Part shown: in pieces, positions 35,201-45,211 of the stretch
Layout: every line of letters starts with the position of its first letter
Position numbering within the stretch: the stretch's first letter is position 1
Assembly: GCA_963082875.1 (NCBI GenBank)
Contig: OY720097.1
Location: 3,534,001-3,598,000 of the forward strand
DNA: 64,000 bases
Direction: 5' to 3'
DNA from: Corella eumyota
Lineage: Eukaryota; Chordata; Ascidiacea; Phlebobranchia; Corellidae
Notes under the pieces: model-generated
Databases searched by the model: none
The model's input: the letters and a program-made list of their open reading frames with translations, nothing else
What the model was told of the DNA's origin: nothing
Translations under genes and position numbers: made by a program

Positions 35201-38200
35201 TCCAAACATTGCGAAATATTTTTATTGTCAGATTAAAAAAAAAATTTTTTTTGGTTTACTATTTGTATGGCCTATATAAAATCTTTTACAATTTTTAAAA
35301 TAAACCTGCGCAGATGGAAATCACTGAAAAATAGGAAATAATAATAAAACAATACGAATTCCCACGTTTGAATGTCTACTATAGCAACCGATAACCCATT
35401 TAAAATTCCAGTTCATTCATATTTTTATATTGAAACGCTATATAAAACCACACTGCAAAATTAAACTGGTGCAGTTTAGTAAACTTAATAATTTGACCTA
35501 TATATTTTATCAGACGATTTTAATTCACCGAGAGGGGATGCACCGAAATTGCGATAAAAATGCGAGAGAAGTGTTTCAGTATAACAAGAACGTTGTACCG
35601 AAAAAAAGGGAATGTTCTTTTTGTAATAGACTAGGGACTTTTGTAAGGCATTCATATAAAACAGTTGTTCATACATAGCGTTAGTAATATCAGGATCAGT
35701 GCGTTGTAACTTTTCCAATTGCGTAACTTAAATACGTACATAAGTTTAATTTAACACAGTAAAGAGTTTAACTGTTTATTTTTCTCGAAAGTAGTCATAT
35801 TATAAGTGGGTGTATTCGTTGAAATAGCATATGAAATAGTGTCTGTAGATTTTAAAAGGAGTGTTTATTTTACAGTCTGACAGTCAGGCACTTGGCAGTC
35901 TAAATTTTAGTGAAACCTATTTATTAACAGTATTGTTACTTCTAGAAATCTGTAGAGATATTTTTAGTGATATAAACTGATAAAAATTAGGATTAAACCA
36001 TAAAAATGAAAAGTGAAAACGGATTTCATACAAATTCGGACGAAACCCAACTTGAAAACGAACTTCTTATAAACATTACTCAAGAACAAATGAGCGACAC
36101 AGAATCGCCTGGGAACGACGTAAATGACGTCACGGGCACTAGCGGTGACGTCACTAATAATGAATTTTCGGGCGAAATTCTAAGGCCAAGCGAAGAGGCT
36201 ACTAACTCGAATAATAACAATAGTAGTTGTGAAGAAGTCACACCTCGAAATAGTATTTCAACCCAAGTAAAATCGTCTTTAAGTATCGAAGACTTTAAAA
36301 AGACATTGGACAACTATTACCCTGACATTTTAAGCGATAATTTGAAAGACAAGGACAGAACTTTTCCATTGGTTTTACACGCAGCGGTACGTGAAACATA
36401 ATTACACAATTTCTTTTCAGTACTACTTAACCAAACAATGGCGTTACTTAATCGGTAATTAAATGCGCTGTAATAATGGGGTTTCCCTATGCGCAATTTC
36501 ACAACTAAGTCATTAGCCTTGTTGTTGTTTCAACGTCGTGAGGCCATTTCCTGTGTTCTTAGTTCAACTAGTTTCGTGTTTTATTTACTTTACATAAACG
36601 CTGACTTGTGTTGTTGTGTTTTACAGGCTTTCTGTCACTCACTGCTGGCGGAAAACGAAAAGACGAAACTCAAATTACAAAAAACGGAAACTGAATTACA
36701 CAACTTGAAAATCGAAAACGAACGACTTTCGGGCGACCGCGAGATGGAGCCAACCACCTCTGAAACTCCTTTAACGACGCCTGCAAGAAGAAAAGAAACT
36801 CCTGTGAGTGCTACCACTGCAAAATTACAAGCAAGAATACGAAAATTGGAGGCCCAGCGAGCCGAGGTTTGTAAAAAATGTCCCAAACTTGTATTTTAAA
36901 ATTGCTATCTGTATTTCCTTGTACTAAAATTAACATAACACAGTTTCTAAGACAGCCCAAAAAATACTAAAAAAATTATTTTTTTTAGATTGTAAATGTT
37001 AATAAACAATGGGATACTCAATACAAAAGACTGAAATCCGAGTTAGATAAAACTCGAAGAAGAAGCAGGGAGGCATCCACGCATGACGTAGCATCCAGTT
37101 CCCATGCCAACCAACATCACGTGACCGATGATCGCAGAAAACTGGAAAATGATCTGACGAAAGCTAAAAAGCAAATTCAAACTTTAATGGTAAGAAAAAT
37201 TATTTAAATAAAAAGTTCCTTTTTACATTTCTTTTTCCTTCAAATTATTTTAAATTAATTTTTTGTGATTTTAGCAAGAAAAATCTACCCTCGGTCGAAA
37301 CTATGCCACTGCGCATGCGCACTATCAGTCAGCCAAGCGCGATCTTGCCCAAGTAAAGAAAGAAAAAACAAAACTTCAAACCGATAAGCAGTTGCTCGAA
37401 GCAGAAAATGTTCGACTCAACCAAGCACTAGAAGCAGCTTACAAGTAAATTTTAAACTTCTTTAAAATAAATTAAAAAAAGTTCGGTAGTTAGGTTGAGC
37501 GTTTATGCCATCGAACTACGGGCCGAAAGGTTTCGGGTTCGAGTCGCACCAATGCCACACTATTTTAAGTCAAGCTTTCTTCCCCCCTTAACCCCTTCCT
37601 TTTTTTATCATTTTTGTAGTAATTTTTAATTCTTTTTTTTAGTATTTACCAACGTAACTCGCTCTCTATCACCTCCGGTGGCGAGGGAATGAATATTTCC
37701 AGCGGGGAACGTTGCAATTATTTATCAAGCGCCCCAGTGGATTTATTAAACAGCGAAGAAGATCCCGTTTTTAGGGGAATTCCCGACCACATTAGTAGTT
37801 CTCCAATTTTTGAAGATTTTAAAACTCAAGTGGAAGTGTTGCAACAACAGGTAACGAAAACCTTTTTGAGCTATAAACCTTTTGTAACAATATCTTTTTT
37901 TATATAGATTTTAATACAATGTAAGGGTTACACTTTTATATCGTTGTAAATTTCAAACGAATTTAATGACATTTTTTATGTACATATCAAATTTATTTTT
38001 AAACGAACAAAATAAAACATTTGCCAAATAATTGTATTTTTTTTTTGTTAAAAGTTTTTTTCTTATATTTTTTACTTAATTTCTAGGTTAAAATTTACCG
38101 CGAAGATTTCGAAACGGAGAGGAGAGATCGAGAAAAAACTCAAGGTGAGAAACAAATACTCGAGGAGAGTCTGACTCGAGCCCAGCACGAGGTCCAGGCT

Positions 38201-39170
38201 TTGAATCAGCAAGTTCGAACCCACGAACAGGACTTTCGACAGGAGAAATGCGACAAAGAAAGATTACAACGTAAATTACAATGGGTAAGTTAATAGAATA
38301 TGTTTTAAGCATAAAAAGCATTTGAAATGTATGTAATATTAGTTGGCAGTTTTTTTTTTAATTTAAAAAAAATCTAGTAAAAAGGCCTCAATTAATTTTT
38401 TGTAACTTTTTCGTGCAATCTACATTCATTAGACCTTCTAGTCAGTACAATATAAGATTTACAAAGGCAAAAAAGTTACCTAATGCTCAATATTTAAACA
38501 AATTTAACTGCTACATTAAAACCCAGTTTCTGCCTACTTTAACCGATTTCAGTTATTAAACTTTATAATGCTATTTGTATAAGCATGTTATTAACATAGG
38601 GCGTTTAAAATGTATAGTATCTTCAAACAAATGTTAACTCGTAAAAATCTTGACAAAAACTAAAAAAAAATTTATTGGTTCTAGTACCAACGAAGGGATC
38701 CCCATTATAGGAATGAACAAGATAATTTTGTACAAACTAGAAGTCCGAATGACCCTCCAGCTTATTTTACACACAGGTAGAAATTAAACATAACATTTAA
38801 AATAATATTAAGCTTTAAATAATAAAATTTTTGTCGAAATTTAAAATTAAATTTTTTTTGGAATTTTAATTTTTTTTTTGAATTTTAGATTTGGGGTTGA
38901 TGAGACAAACCCGACTACCTCGGCAACAAATAATTCTAGAACTTCATCCAATCGAAGGAGGTCAACAAGGCCCCCACATTACCCAGGGGTAAGCTGAAAG
39001 TCTCAAACCTAAAAAATTTATCACAAAAAAATTTTAATCCAATTTTAAAAATTTTAATATTTATTTTTTAGACCAGGCATAACAGATCTGAATGGAACAA
39101 CAACATCGACCTCGAACCGATTTTATCATATCCGCCAGGTGATGCTGCAGAGCGACTCCCCGCGTTTTAA
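26263..39170 (+). CDS. TNIP1: TNIP1/ABIN-like NF-kappaB regulator with UBAN domain
   Basis: Long-form exons: 26263-26413, 26601-26687, 26852-27013, 27076-27324, 28829-29028, 29566-29631, 29928-30092, 36627-36866, 36989-37189, 37275-37444, 37643-37850, 38087-38284, 38685-38776, 38889-38988 and 39072-39170. They join in frame to 795 residues (human TNIP1: 636). Homology runs across the big intron. VEKENCNLREKLKHFENLGE matches the TNIP1 N-terminal coil, and QFAKLAGVF..SKKVVQNHKK then LLAENEKTKL matches the region before the ABIN homology domains. IRKLEAQRAEI..VNKQWD is AHD1, and QQQVKIYREDFETERRDREK (about 631-650) is the UBAN/AHD2 that binds linear and K63 ubiquitin, with DF and ER residues intact. 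ABIN proteins recruit A20 and dampen NF-kappaB and death signalling. Acidic, disordered linkers rich in Asp-Val separate the coils. The C-terminus is Arg/Pro rich. An alternative start exon lies at 36006. Confidence 0.85.
27349..27581 (-). mobile_element. tRNA-derived SINE, head-truncated (family A)
   Basis: Antisense, in the TNIP1 intron between exons 4 and 5 and only 25 bp past the exon 4 donor. Tail (TCCTTGATGTGGAAAGGTCG on the plus strand), body and reversed box B (GATCAAACCC) are present. The box A end after ACCCCATTTAGTGAG is missing. Confidence 0.8.
31105..31115. promoter_or_regulatory. Palindromic NF-kappaB site
   Basis: GGGGATTCCCC contains the consensus GGGRNWYYCC on both strands, the strongest form of the motif in this window. 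It is in the large TNIP1 intron. Confidence 0.4.
32684..32693. promoter_or_regulatory. Consensus NF-kappaB site
   Basis: GGGAAATTCC in the large TNIP1 intron, 3.3 kb upstream of the short-form start. The identical decamer lies upstream of the second UBAN gene at 44723. Confidence 0.35.
32914..32933. promoter_or_regulatory. Tandem E-box pair
   Basis: GGTCACGTG occurs twice (32914-32922 and 32925-32933), offset by 11 bp, about one helical turn. The core CACGTG is bound by bHLH-Zip factors such as USF, MYC/MAX and TFEB. Function is inferred only from the motif. Confidence 0.35.
36006..36386 (+). CDS. TNIP1: Alternative first coding exon of TNIP1 (short form)
   Basis: ATG 36006 opens 127 codons ending at donor GTACGT in phase 0. 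The exon joins the same acceptor at 36627 that the long form uses and gives a 562-residue protein. An in-frame stop at 35994-35996 shows it is not an internal exon continuing from upstream. It is acidic and Ser/Thr/Asn rich, with a more ordered end (SIEDFKKTLDNYYPDILSDN). It lacks the N-terminal coil of the long form but keeps AHD1 and UBAN. Two TGACGTCA words are inside it (36125, 36146). Confidence 0.8.
36478..36487. promoter_or_regulatory. Consensus NF-kappaB site just inside a TNIP1 intron
   Basis: GGGGTTTCCC fits GGGRNWYYCC. It lies 91 bp past the donor of the alternative first exon, where a downstream promoter element of the short form would be plausible. Confidence 0.35.
37485..37568 (+). 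mobile_element. tRNA-derived SINE head (family B)
   Basis: In the TNIP1 intron 37445-37642. A tRNA-like piece reads GGTAGTTAGGTTGAGCG (box A-like), GGGCCGAAAGGTTTCGGGTTCGAGTCGC (box B-like, here shown in part) and CACCAATGCCACACT. It shares the last part with the 25,250 element. It does not close into a full tRNA cloverleaf by eye, so I call it a SINE remnant rather than a tRNA gene. Confidence 0.5.
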
Positions 39171-39234
39171 ACGTCACAATTAAAACGCAACAAAAACAAC
39201 AAATTAAACGTTTTGTGAATGGAGTTATCACAAC

Positions 39235-39240
39235 AATAAA
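39235..39240 (+). terminator. Candidate proximal poly(A) signal of TNIP1
   Basis: AATAAA, 65 nt past the stop codon; a second candidate is at 40501-40506. Confidence 0.4.
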
Positions 39241-39934
39241 ATTGGTGCGCACTTAGAGTAAAGAGCACAATAGAACTTAGTGACGTCAGAAGCGTATGAC
39301 GTCATACAAAGACACTGACGTAGATTGTTGACGTCACAGCATTATATATGTTGTTTGAACGGTACGTGATGTATATTTTGCTGTTAACTAAAAACCTCAT
39401 ATAAAAATGTACGCATTTTTTTCTGTTTTTGTTTGTAAGGCGATTTGTAGTTACTGCTAAGTTATTTTGTCTTTTTTTACGAATTGTCTTATGAAAAAAT
39501 GAAAGTATTCCTACATTTTTAAACAGAAAATGAGCGTTTTTGTTTAATTTAAGTGCAATTATATGTGATAACTTGTTTTTGTTGTTTAAATTTTATGCTT
39601 TTCTTTTTTACTTTAACACTTTTAGAATTGCCAACTAATATTAATATCAGTAAAAATGATGTTGTTTCATTTCAAGTAAAACGTTAAATTATACAACACC
39701 TTCAAAGTAATGTTGTGTGTTTATTGATTTGGTGCCTTCGTAGAACGTTTTTTTTTAATTTTTTGTTGTGTTATTTTTTCTCACGTTTTTATTACATTTA
39801 TTTTAAACGAATATTGCTCCGAACTTGTTTCAGAGATACAAGAATATACAGGGTCCTAAAAAACCTAAACAATTTTGCAAAAGTGTTTCACAATTTCAAA
39901 AGTGTTTATTTAACAGTTTTCTTTTTTGGTATAT

Positions 39935-40214
39935 ATATTTATCCTCGATTTGGGAAGGTCAATTGTGCGACCTAAACATAGAGTAACATCAGTTACTTCG
40001 ACCTAGTCTCGAGTTGCCTTTAGCAGTTTGGGATTTTATAGAGATTATAATTGCCCGGTAATTATGCTGCTGATAAAGTGCCGGTTCAGCAAGAGTTTAT
40101 ACCGTTTATAGTGCCTTACTCAAAGGTGCTACAACATGAGAGCAGTGGGGATTGAACCCACGACCGCATGGTGGTGTAGCAAGTGTTATTACCACTACAC
40201 CACGCTGCTGGCAG
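39935..40214 (-). mobile_element. tRNA-derived SINE, best preserved copy (family A)
   Basis: About 280 bp, read on the minus strand. It has an intact-looking head (CAGCGTGGTGTAGTGGTAAT, box B GGGTTCAATCCCC), and a body with GAGTAAGGCACTATAAACGG, GGGCAATTATAATC, CCCAAACTGCTAAAGG and CGAAGTAACTGATGTTACTC. The end reads CCAAATCGAGGATAAATATA. This is the best reference copy in the window. Confidence 0.88.
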
Positions 40215-42098
40215 TGCGGCAGTAAACTTGCTACAAACAGTGCTTAAGGTTGTAGCTAAAACCATTTCATGTTTGCGTTGCCCCTTAAGCATTTAAACAA
40301 CTTCTCTACACTGCTTTTACATTTGCTTGACTTAATTTTACATTTAAAGTAGCAGAAAGCTTTGTGTTGTTTTTAAACTTTAGTAAATAAGGCTGAAATA
40401 GGGTTTTTAAATGAAATAGTTTATAATTAAGTTGTAGATATAGTTTTATTTGAAAAATCTACGAAAATTGAATGTTTTATTTTCAATGTAAACAACAACC
40501 AATAAAGGTAAATACTTTGATGAATTTTACCTTTAAAATTTTAGATTAAAACTTAAATTTAAAAAAAATATCTTGTGTTAGTTTTTTGGAAAACAAATAG
40601 ATACATTATTTGCGATATGGTATTGATTTTATGTATATAACCTCTATAAGACCACTAGTAAATTATAACTATAATAAGTTCTAAAATGTGAAAAAATTAC
40701 GTGAAGATATTATATAATTCTATGTAAGCGTACGTGCTTACATTTAAGTTCTTATTCACCTATATTTAGCATCGCGTATTTTTTTTTATAAATTTGATAA
40801 AGTGTCACGAGCGAGTTTGGGAAAAATCAATTATATTCAAAATGGTATTTCCATTTTTGTGGTAATGTCCAAGAATTTTGTGATAACATCGCATATATAA
40901 TTTTATTCTGTTTATTTGGCAATAGAAATTTTCGCCTTTGTTATTCAAAATTCAAAAATTTTTGCCAACTTTTTCGTAAAGCTATAATTGGTATCGTAAT
41001 ATATTTTCGTATGCCTTATTTGTTTTGTCTTAAAATTTTTGGCATGTTATTCAAAAAATTATGTAAAAGAATTTTTTTAAATTGGTTATAAGTTTCGTGT
41101 TGTAGGTCTAAAGTGTAATTGCTTTTAAGACATTGGAATTTTTATGCATTTAAAATACAAGCTTTCTACAAGAATAGAAATTAATCTTGATATCCAAACC
41201 TTGTATACTGTATTTATCAAACATCTAGCATAAATTATTAATCGAAAAAATTCCAAAATTGTGTAAAATTTGATTTTTTTATTTTAAGCAAACCGGTCCC
41301 TAAATCGTCCGTTATTCAATACCATTAAGCCGAACAAGAGCGTTTTTTTGTTATTAATTTGGGAACTCCGTTTTAATAATTAATTCTTAAACACGATATG
41401 GTAAAGTGGTTGCTTTTAGCAGTAACGTAAATGCAAAACGCTAATGTAGCATTTCCTGTTTCAATATTACTACTAATGAGAAATTACGTTCATTCTTGAT
41501 GTTGCGTATAATACTTAGACAAAACATGAATTTTAATAACTTTATATCGGTTGCGTTTTGAAGCAAAGTTCAGTTGAACAATATTTGGTGGCTGGTGGCC
41601 AATACCACGAAACCATGTCTTGCGTTTTGTATTTTTTTGTCGCGCATGTGTTTTGTAACGTACAACTAAATGAATCACGGAGATTAGTAATTAAAATTTG
41701 ACTAATAGCCGCCAAAAATAGCCTTGCATGATTTGCAAAATTTTAGAAAAAAAATGATAATGTTTAAAAATTTGTTATAAAACATTAAACGATTTAAATA
41801 TTATTAAAAATGAGTTTTAAATGGAAATATAGCTAAAAATTTTGTATTTTGGTTTATTCACGATTTGTTAAAGTCCGAAATTTTTTAAATTGAAAATTTT
41901 AACTTTTCCACAAAGAACAAAATTCCAAATCGAGTTTCCGTGAAAAAAACGTAATTGCGTAAATAAAGCAATTAAACTCTTCAACTTCCTTTGCAAAACC
42001 TGACGTCATTTCCGCTTGAAAAAAATCCACTTTAATTTGTTTTGTCGCGCGAATATTTTCCATTAAAAATACAGGATACTGAAAAACGGTTTGCATAA

Positions 42099-42109
42099 GG
42101 GGTTTCCCC
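42099..42109. promoter_or_regulatory. NF-kappaB site
   Basis: GGGGTTTCCCC contains the consensus GGGRNWYYCC. It is 2.9 kb past the TNIP1 stop and 3.1 kb before the second UBAN gene. Confidence 0.35.
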
Positions 42110-42493
42110 TTCTCTGCGAAAGAGCGAGAAAAAAATTAGGAGCGACAATAAAATACGTTTACTTATTTATTTATATATAGTTTACTGTAAAGTAAAAATT
42201 TCGATTGTAAATTTTGCCCTCAGGCAAAACAAGGATTTAGGTTTGATCCCCAATACTTGCGTAGTTTCCACTTAAAGTAATTTCCGATTTAGAAGCAACT
42301 CAATTTGACGATTTCCCGTCTATACAGCACCCGTAGTTTCTTCGGTTTAATTATATATAGCTGACGTAATAGCAATAACATTTTTGTAAATCTTAAGGTT
42401 TAAGACAATAATAAAAAATTTAAAACAACTGTTAAATCTAGTATTTTTAGGTATTAAAATTTTTTTCACCGTTTGCTAAATTCAAAAAAAAAT

Positions 42494-42640
42494 TGTCTAC
42501 ATTTTTTTCTAAATTTAAACAAGCAACTACAAATTTTAATTGTTTATGTTGCTCCATTAAAAAAGCTGTCTACATTTTTTTCCTAAATTAAAATAAGCAA
42601 TTATAATTTTTAATTGTTTTTGGTTGTTTCATTATTCAAA
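42494..42640. repeat. Tandem duplication, 73-bp unit, two copies
   Basis: A unit starting TGTCTACATTTTTTTC and running through AAGCAA..TTTTAATTGTTT to TTGCTCCATTAAAAAAGC (first copy from 42494) is repeated from 42567 with a few substitutions and small length changes. Confidence 0.7.
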
Positions 42641-43763
42641 TAAGTCTGCCAAATATAGGCTGTCCGACATTAATTATCAAAAAAATTGTCTGATAAATTA
42701 ATAAAGAGTATTAGTCAGCAAAGAGCCGACAGTTTTACATATTCATAATGGTAATAACTATTTTTAATTGTGATTTTAATTATATGGTACATATAGTTGT
42801 GTAATATAATTTAAGTTTAGCGATTATATAACATCTTATTAATGTGGGTTTCTTCCAATTCATAAAAACAATTCGAAAAAAAATTCCCCAGTTGTAATTT
42901 AAGTAATTAATGGCAAGAGGCTAAGACAAAGTGCTGGGCTGACGTAACACCATATAATTCTAAATCCCAGTACGACATCTCCGCTAGCACATGACTTATA
43001 CAAAATTTACCGTGATTTTTATTCGACTCTTTTGTAATAGAAACATAGTGGTGATAAATTTTGGGATTTTCGCTAAGTTAAGAGTAAGTTCACCAGGAAA
43101 CCCAACCATTTTAAGCCGCACAGGCTAATTTGAATAAAGACCCAATAATTTAAGATTAGATTCACGTTTCTATTTTGTGCGTTGCTTGAGTCATTATGAA
43201 AATAAAACTTCATATTTTTATCTGAATTCAGTTTTTCCAATTGCCGTCCGCATGGCACGTACCGTGTTGTATGTTTATGTAACAGCGCTCACGTACAAGC
43301 TGGCGATAACTCACTTACATTCATGGCTGATTTAAAAATAAACCTGTGAAGGCGTTAATTACGCAGTAATATAAGGCGTGGCGTGGTAACTGTATTAAGT
43401 ACGGCTTCTTTTTTTGGTTAGGGTAGTGCGCATATTGGTACTAAATCAAAATAATTAAACTTAATAGCAATGTTGGATTTATAATATATTACAACTACGA
43501 ACTATAAACGAGTATTTAATTGGGTGAAAGGGTCAAAGTTATTTTTAACCCTTTCGGTTTGTAAAAATTTCGATTTTCAAAAATTTTTAGCCTAAGTTTT
43601 ATTTTTACCTGTTGGTTGCATTTTTTATTGTAGTCATGTGATCGGTGGTTTTAAAAGTTTACGAAATTACGCTTTGTTACAGTTTCAAGTTACCCAGTCA
43701 CGCGCTTTTTGAGAACGACGCAATAACATACAATTCAACTTTTAAAAGTTCAACCAGTGAAAA

Positions 43764-43955
43764 ATGTTTGGAAATTTTGTTTTTGCTATTTTGCTAAAAA
43801 TTTTGGAAATTTTCGGCGCGGCAATTCGAAAACTATTTGCCAGCGCAGTAAAATTTCCAGGCATAGTTCGACAAACCAGAAAGAGACGCATTTTCTTGTT
43901 TACAAAAAAATGTGCAGCACTTCCCATTATAGCAAGTAATAAAAATACAAAATAA
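43764..43955 (+). CDS. Possible 63-residue cationic hydrophobic peptide
   Basis: ATG 43764 opens 63 codons. The first part is hydrophobic with helix-like spacing of Lys/Arg (FAILLKILEIFGAAIRKLF); the second part is basic (RQTRKRR, TKK). One acidic residue against about a dozen basic ones makes it strongly cationic, like a membrane-active peptide. I do not recognise it, see no splice partner or signal cleavage site, and other open frames overlap it. It may well be chance. Confidence 0.15.
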   Translation: MFGNFVFAILLKILEIFGAAIRKLFASAVKFPGIVRQTRKRRIFLFTKKCAALPIIASNKNTK

Positions 43956-44722
43956 TTTGATGCAGAGTATGCAGCGGTTAAAACAGTCACTCGATTGTTT
44001 GTGAAATAACAATGACTTTATAAATCCCCAAACGTATGAATCATTTTTTTAGCTTTAATTTATGCACCGGGTTTTTTCATGATATATCTATGCACTGCAT
44101 TCTATTACCACATGCACGTATATTAAATATTATGTGGTTTGCAAACGGGTATATTACCTATTATATTAACTGTTGGCCGCAGACTGTTGGGCTATTGTTT
44201 TGGTCCTAGGGTTTTTTAAATACCTAGGATTTATAAATTTTTGTCTAATCCAGCTCAAAATTAAGCCTTTAAAAATAGCAAAATTTAATTTAAAGTTTTT
44301 ACACTGGGGGTAATTCGAGAACTAAATAACAAGAACTTAGTAACACTTTAAAATGGGTTGTGAATAAATCATAATTTTTTTATTCATCAATTCTAATTTG
44401 GTTTGAGTACTGAAGATGGCCTTAGGTTATGAAAAAAACACACAGGGTAAATTTAAGAATGACAGGTTTTGTTTCTCGAAAGAACACGGCTAAAAAAATA
44501 CCAGCTATTCAATAGTACACGACTTTGACGTTATATATGCGTAAGCATTTTAATATTTTCCTTGAATTTTACTAAAATAGTTATCAATATATTAAATAAA
44601 GTTTACTCAAGTTAGGCTTAAAAGCTATATTTGACCTTTATGCGTAATTTTTTTCTCATCAATTAGACTGGTATTAAGCGATCCAGTGTTAGTTAATTGA
44701 CAATTAAAATGTGGTTAATTAC

Positions 44723-44732
44723 GGGAAATTCC
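44723..44732. promoter_or_regulatory. Consensus NF-kappaB site upstream of the second UBAN gene
   Basis: GGGAAATTCC, 480 bp upstream of the ATG at 45212 and identical to the site at 32684. Confidence 0.4.
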
Positions 44733-45211
44733 TAACATTAAGTCTCAATTCACAAAACCCGCTAATTATAGCAATGTCGAAAATGTAATTTACGCAGCCC
44801 TATTAAACCCTTCTTTTTACCAGGAATAGCCGACTATAGAAAGTACGAAATACCTGAACACACCTTTGTGTAAATCATAAAAAAATTTCGCGACACCCCA
44901 GTCTTATTTCATCGAAAATTTCCAGGGTAAGCCCCGCTTTCTGTAATCGTATTCATGAATGAATTAGTCGAGAGAAGTCGTAAGCTCTCTTTCTAAAAGT
45001 GAGAGAATAAAAGAGAGAAAAAAGAGGAAAAATTCGAGAGAAAAGCGTTAAAAATTTTTGGTGACGCACATGCTAAAAAAAAGATGGCTATGCGGGTGCA
45101 AACGTTATTTCCAGCATATAAAAACTCAAGCCTGTAGCTAGTAAAGAATCATTCAGAACAGACTTAGATGAAACAGAAACAATAAAGTAAACTAAATTGA
45201 TTCTAATAAAT

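Larger units (their letters stand above)
30093..36005 (+). other. Large TNIP1 intron with probable internal promoter
   Basis: 5.9 kb with no exon I can support between long-form exon 7 and the alternative first exon. It holds two perfect kappaB sites (31105, 32684), a tandem E-box pair (32914-32933), one TGACGTCA (34138) and a short GC-rich island near 31,650-31,690. The promoter of the short form must lie near its right end, but I see no clear TATA box close to 36006. Confidence 0.5.
39171..40510 (+). other. TNIP1 3' untranslated and flanking region
   Basis: Two consensus AATAAA signals are candidates, a proximal one at 39235-39240 and a distal one at 40501-40506. With the distal signal the 3' UTR would contain three TGACGTCA palindromes (39281, 39297, 39329) and the SINE at 39935. 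I see no coding region here. Confidence 0.45.
40511..45211. other. Intergenic region between the two UBAN genes
   Basis: 4.7 kb with no well-supported gene. It holds one TGACGTCA (42001), two perfect kappaB sites (42099, 44723), a 73-bp tandem duplication (42494-42640) and a small cationic open frame at 43764-43955. The segment just before 45212 (about 44,930-45,180) is purine rich with AGAGAGAA-type runs and should contain the promoter and leader of the second UBAN gene. Confidence 0.5.

Noticed and set aside
36080-36886. Minus-strand open frames opposite the TNIP1 exons
   Set aside because: They are antisense shadows of well-supported coiled-coil exons.
42225-42265. Box B-like GGTTTGATCCCC as a further SINE or tRNA
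   Set aside because: Only this short string matches family A; neither the box A part nor the body can be recognised.
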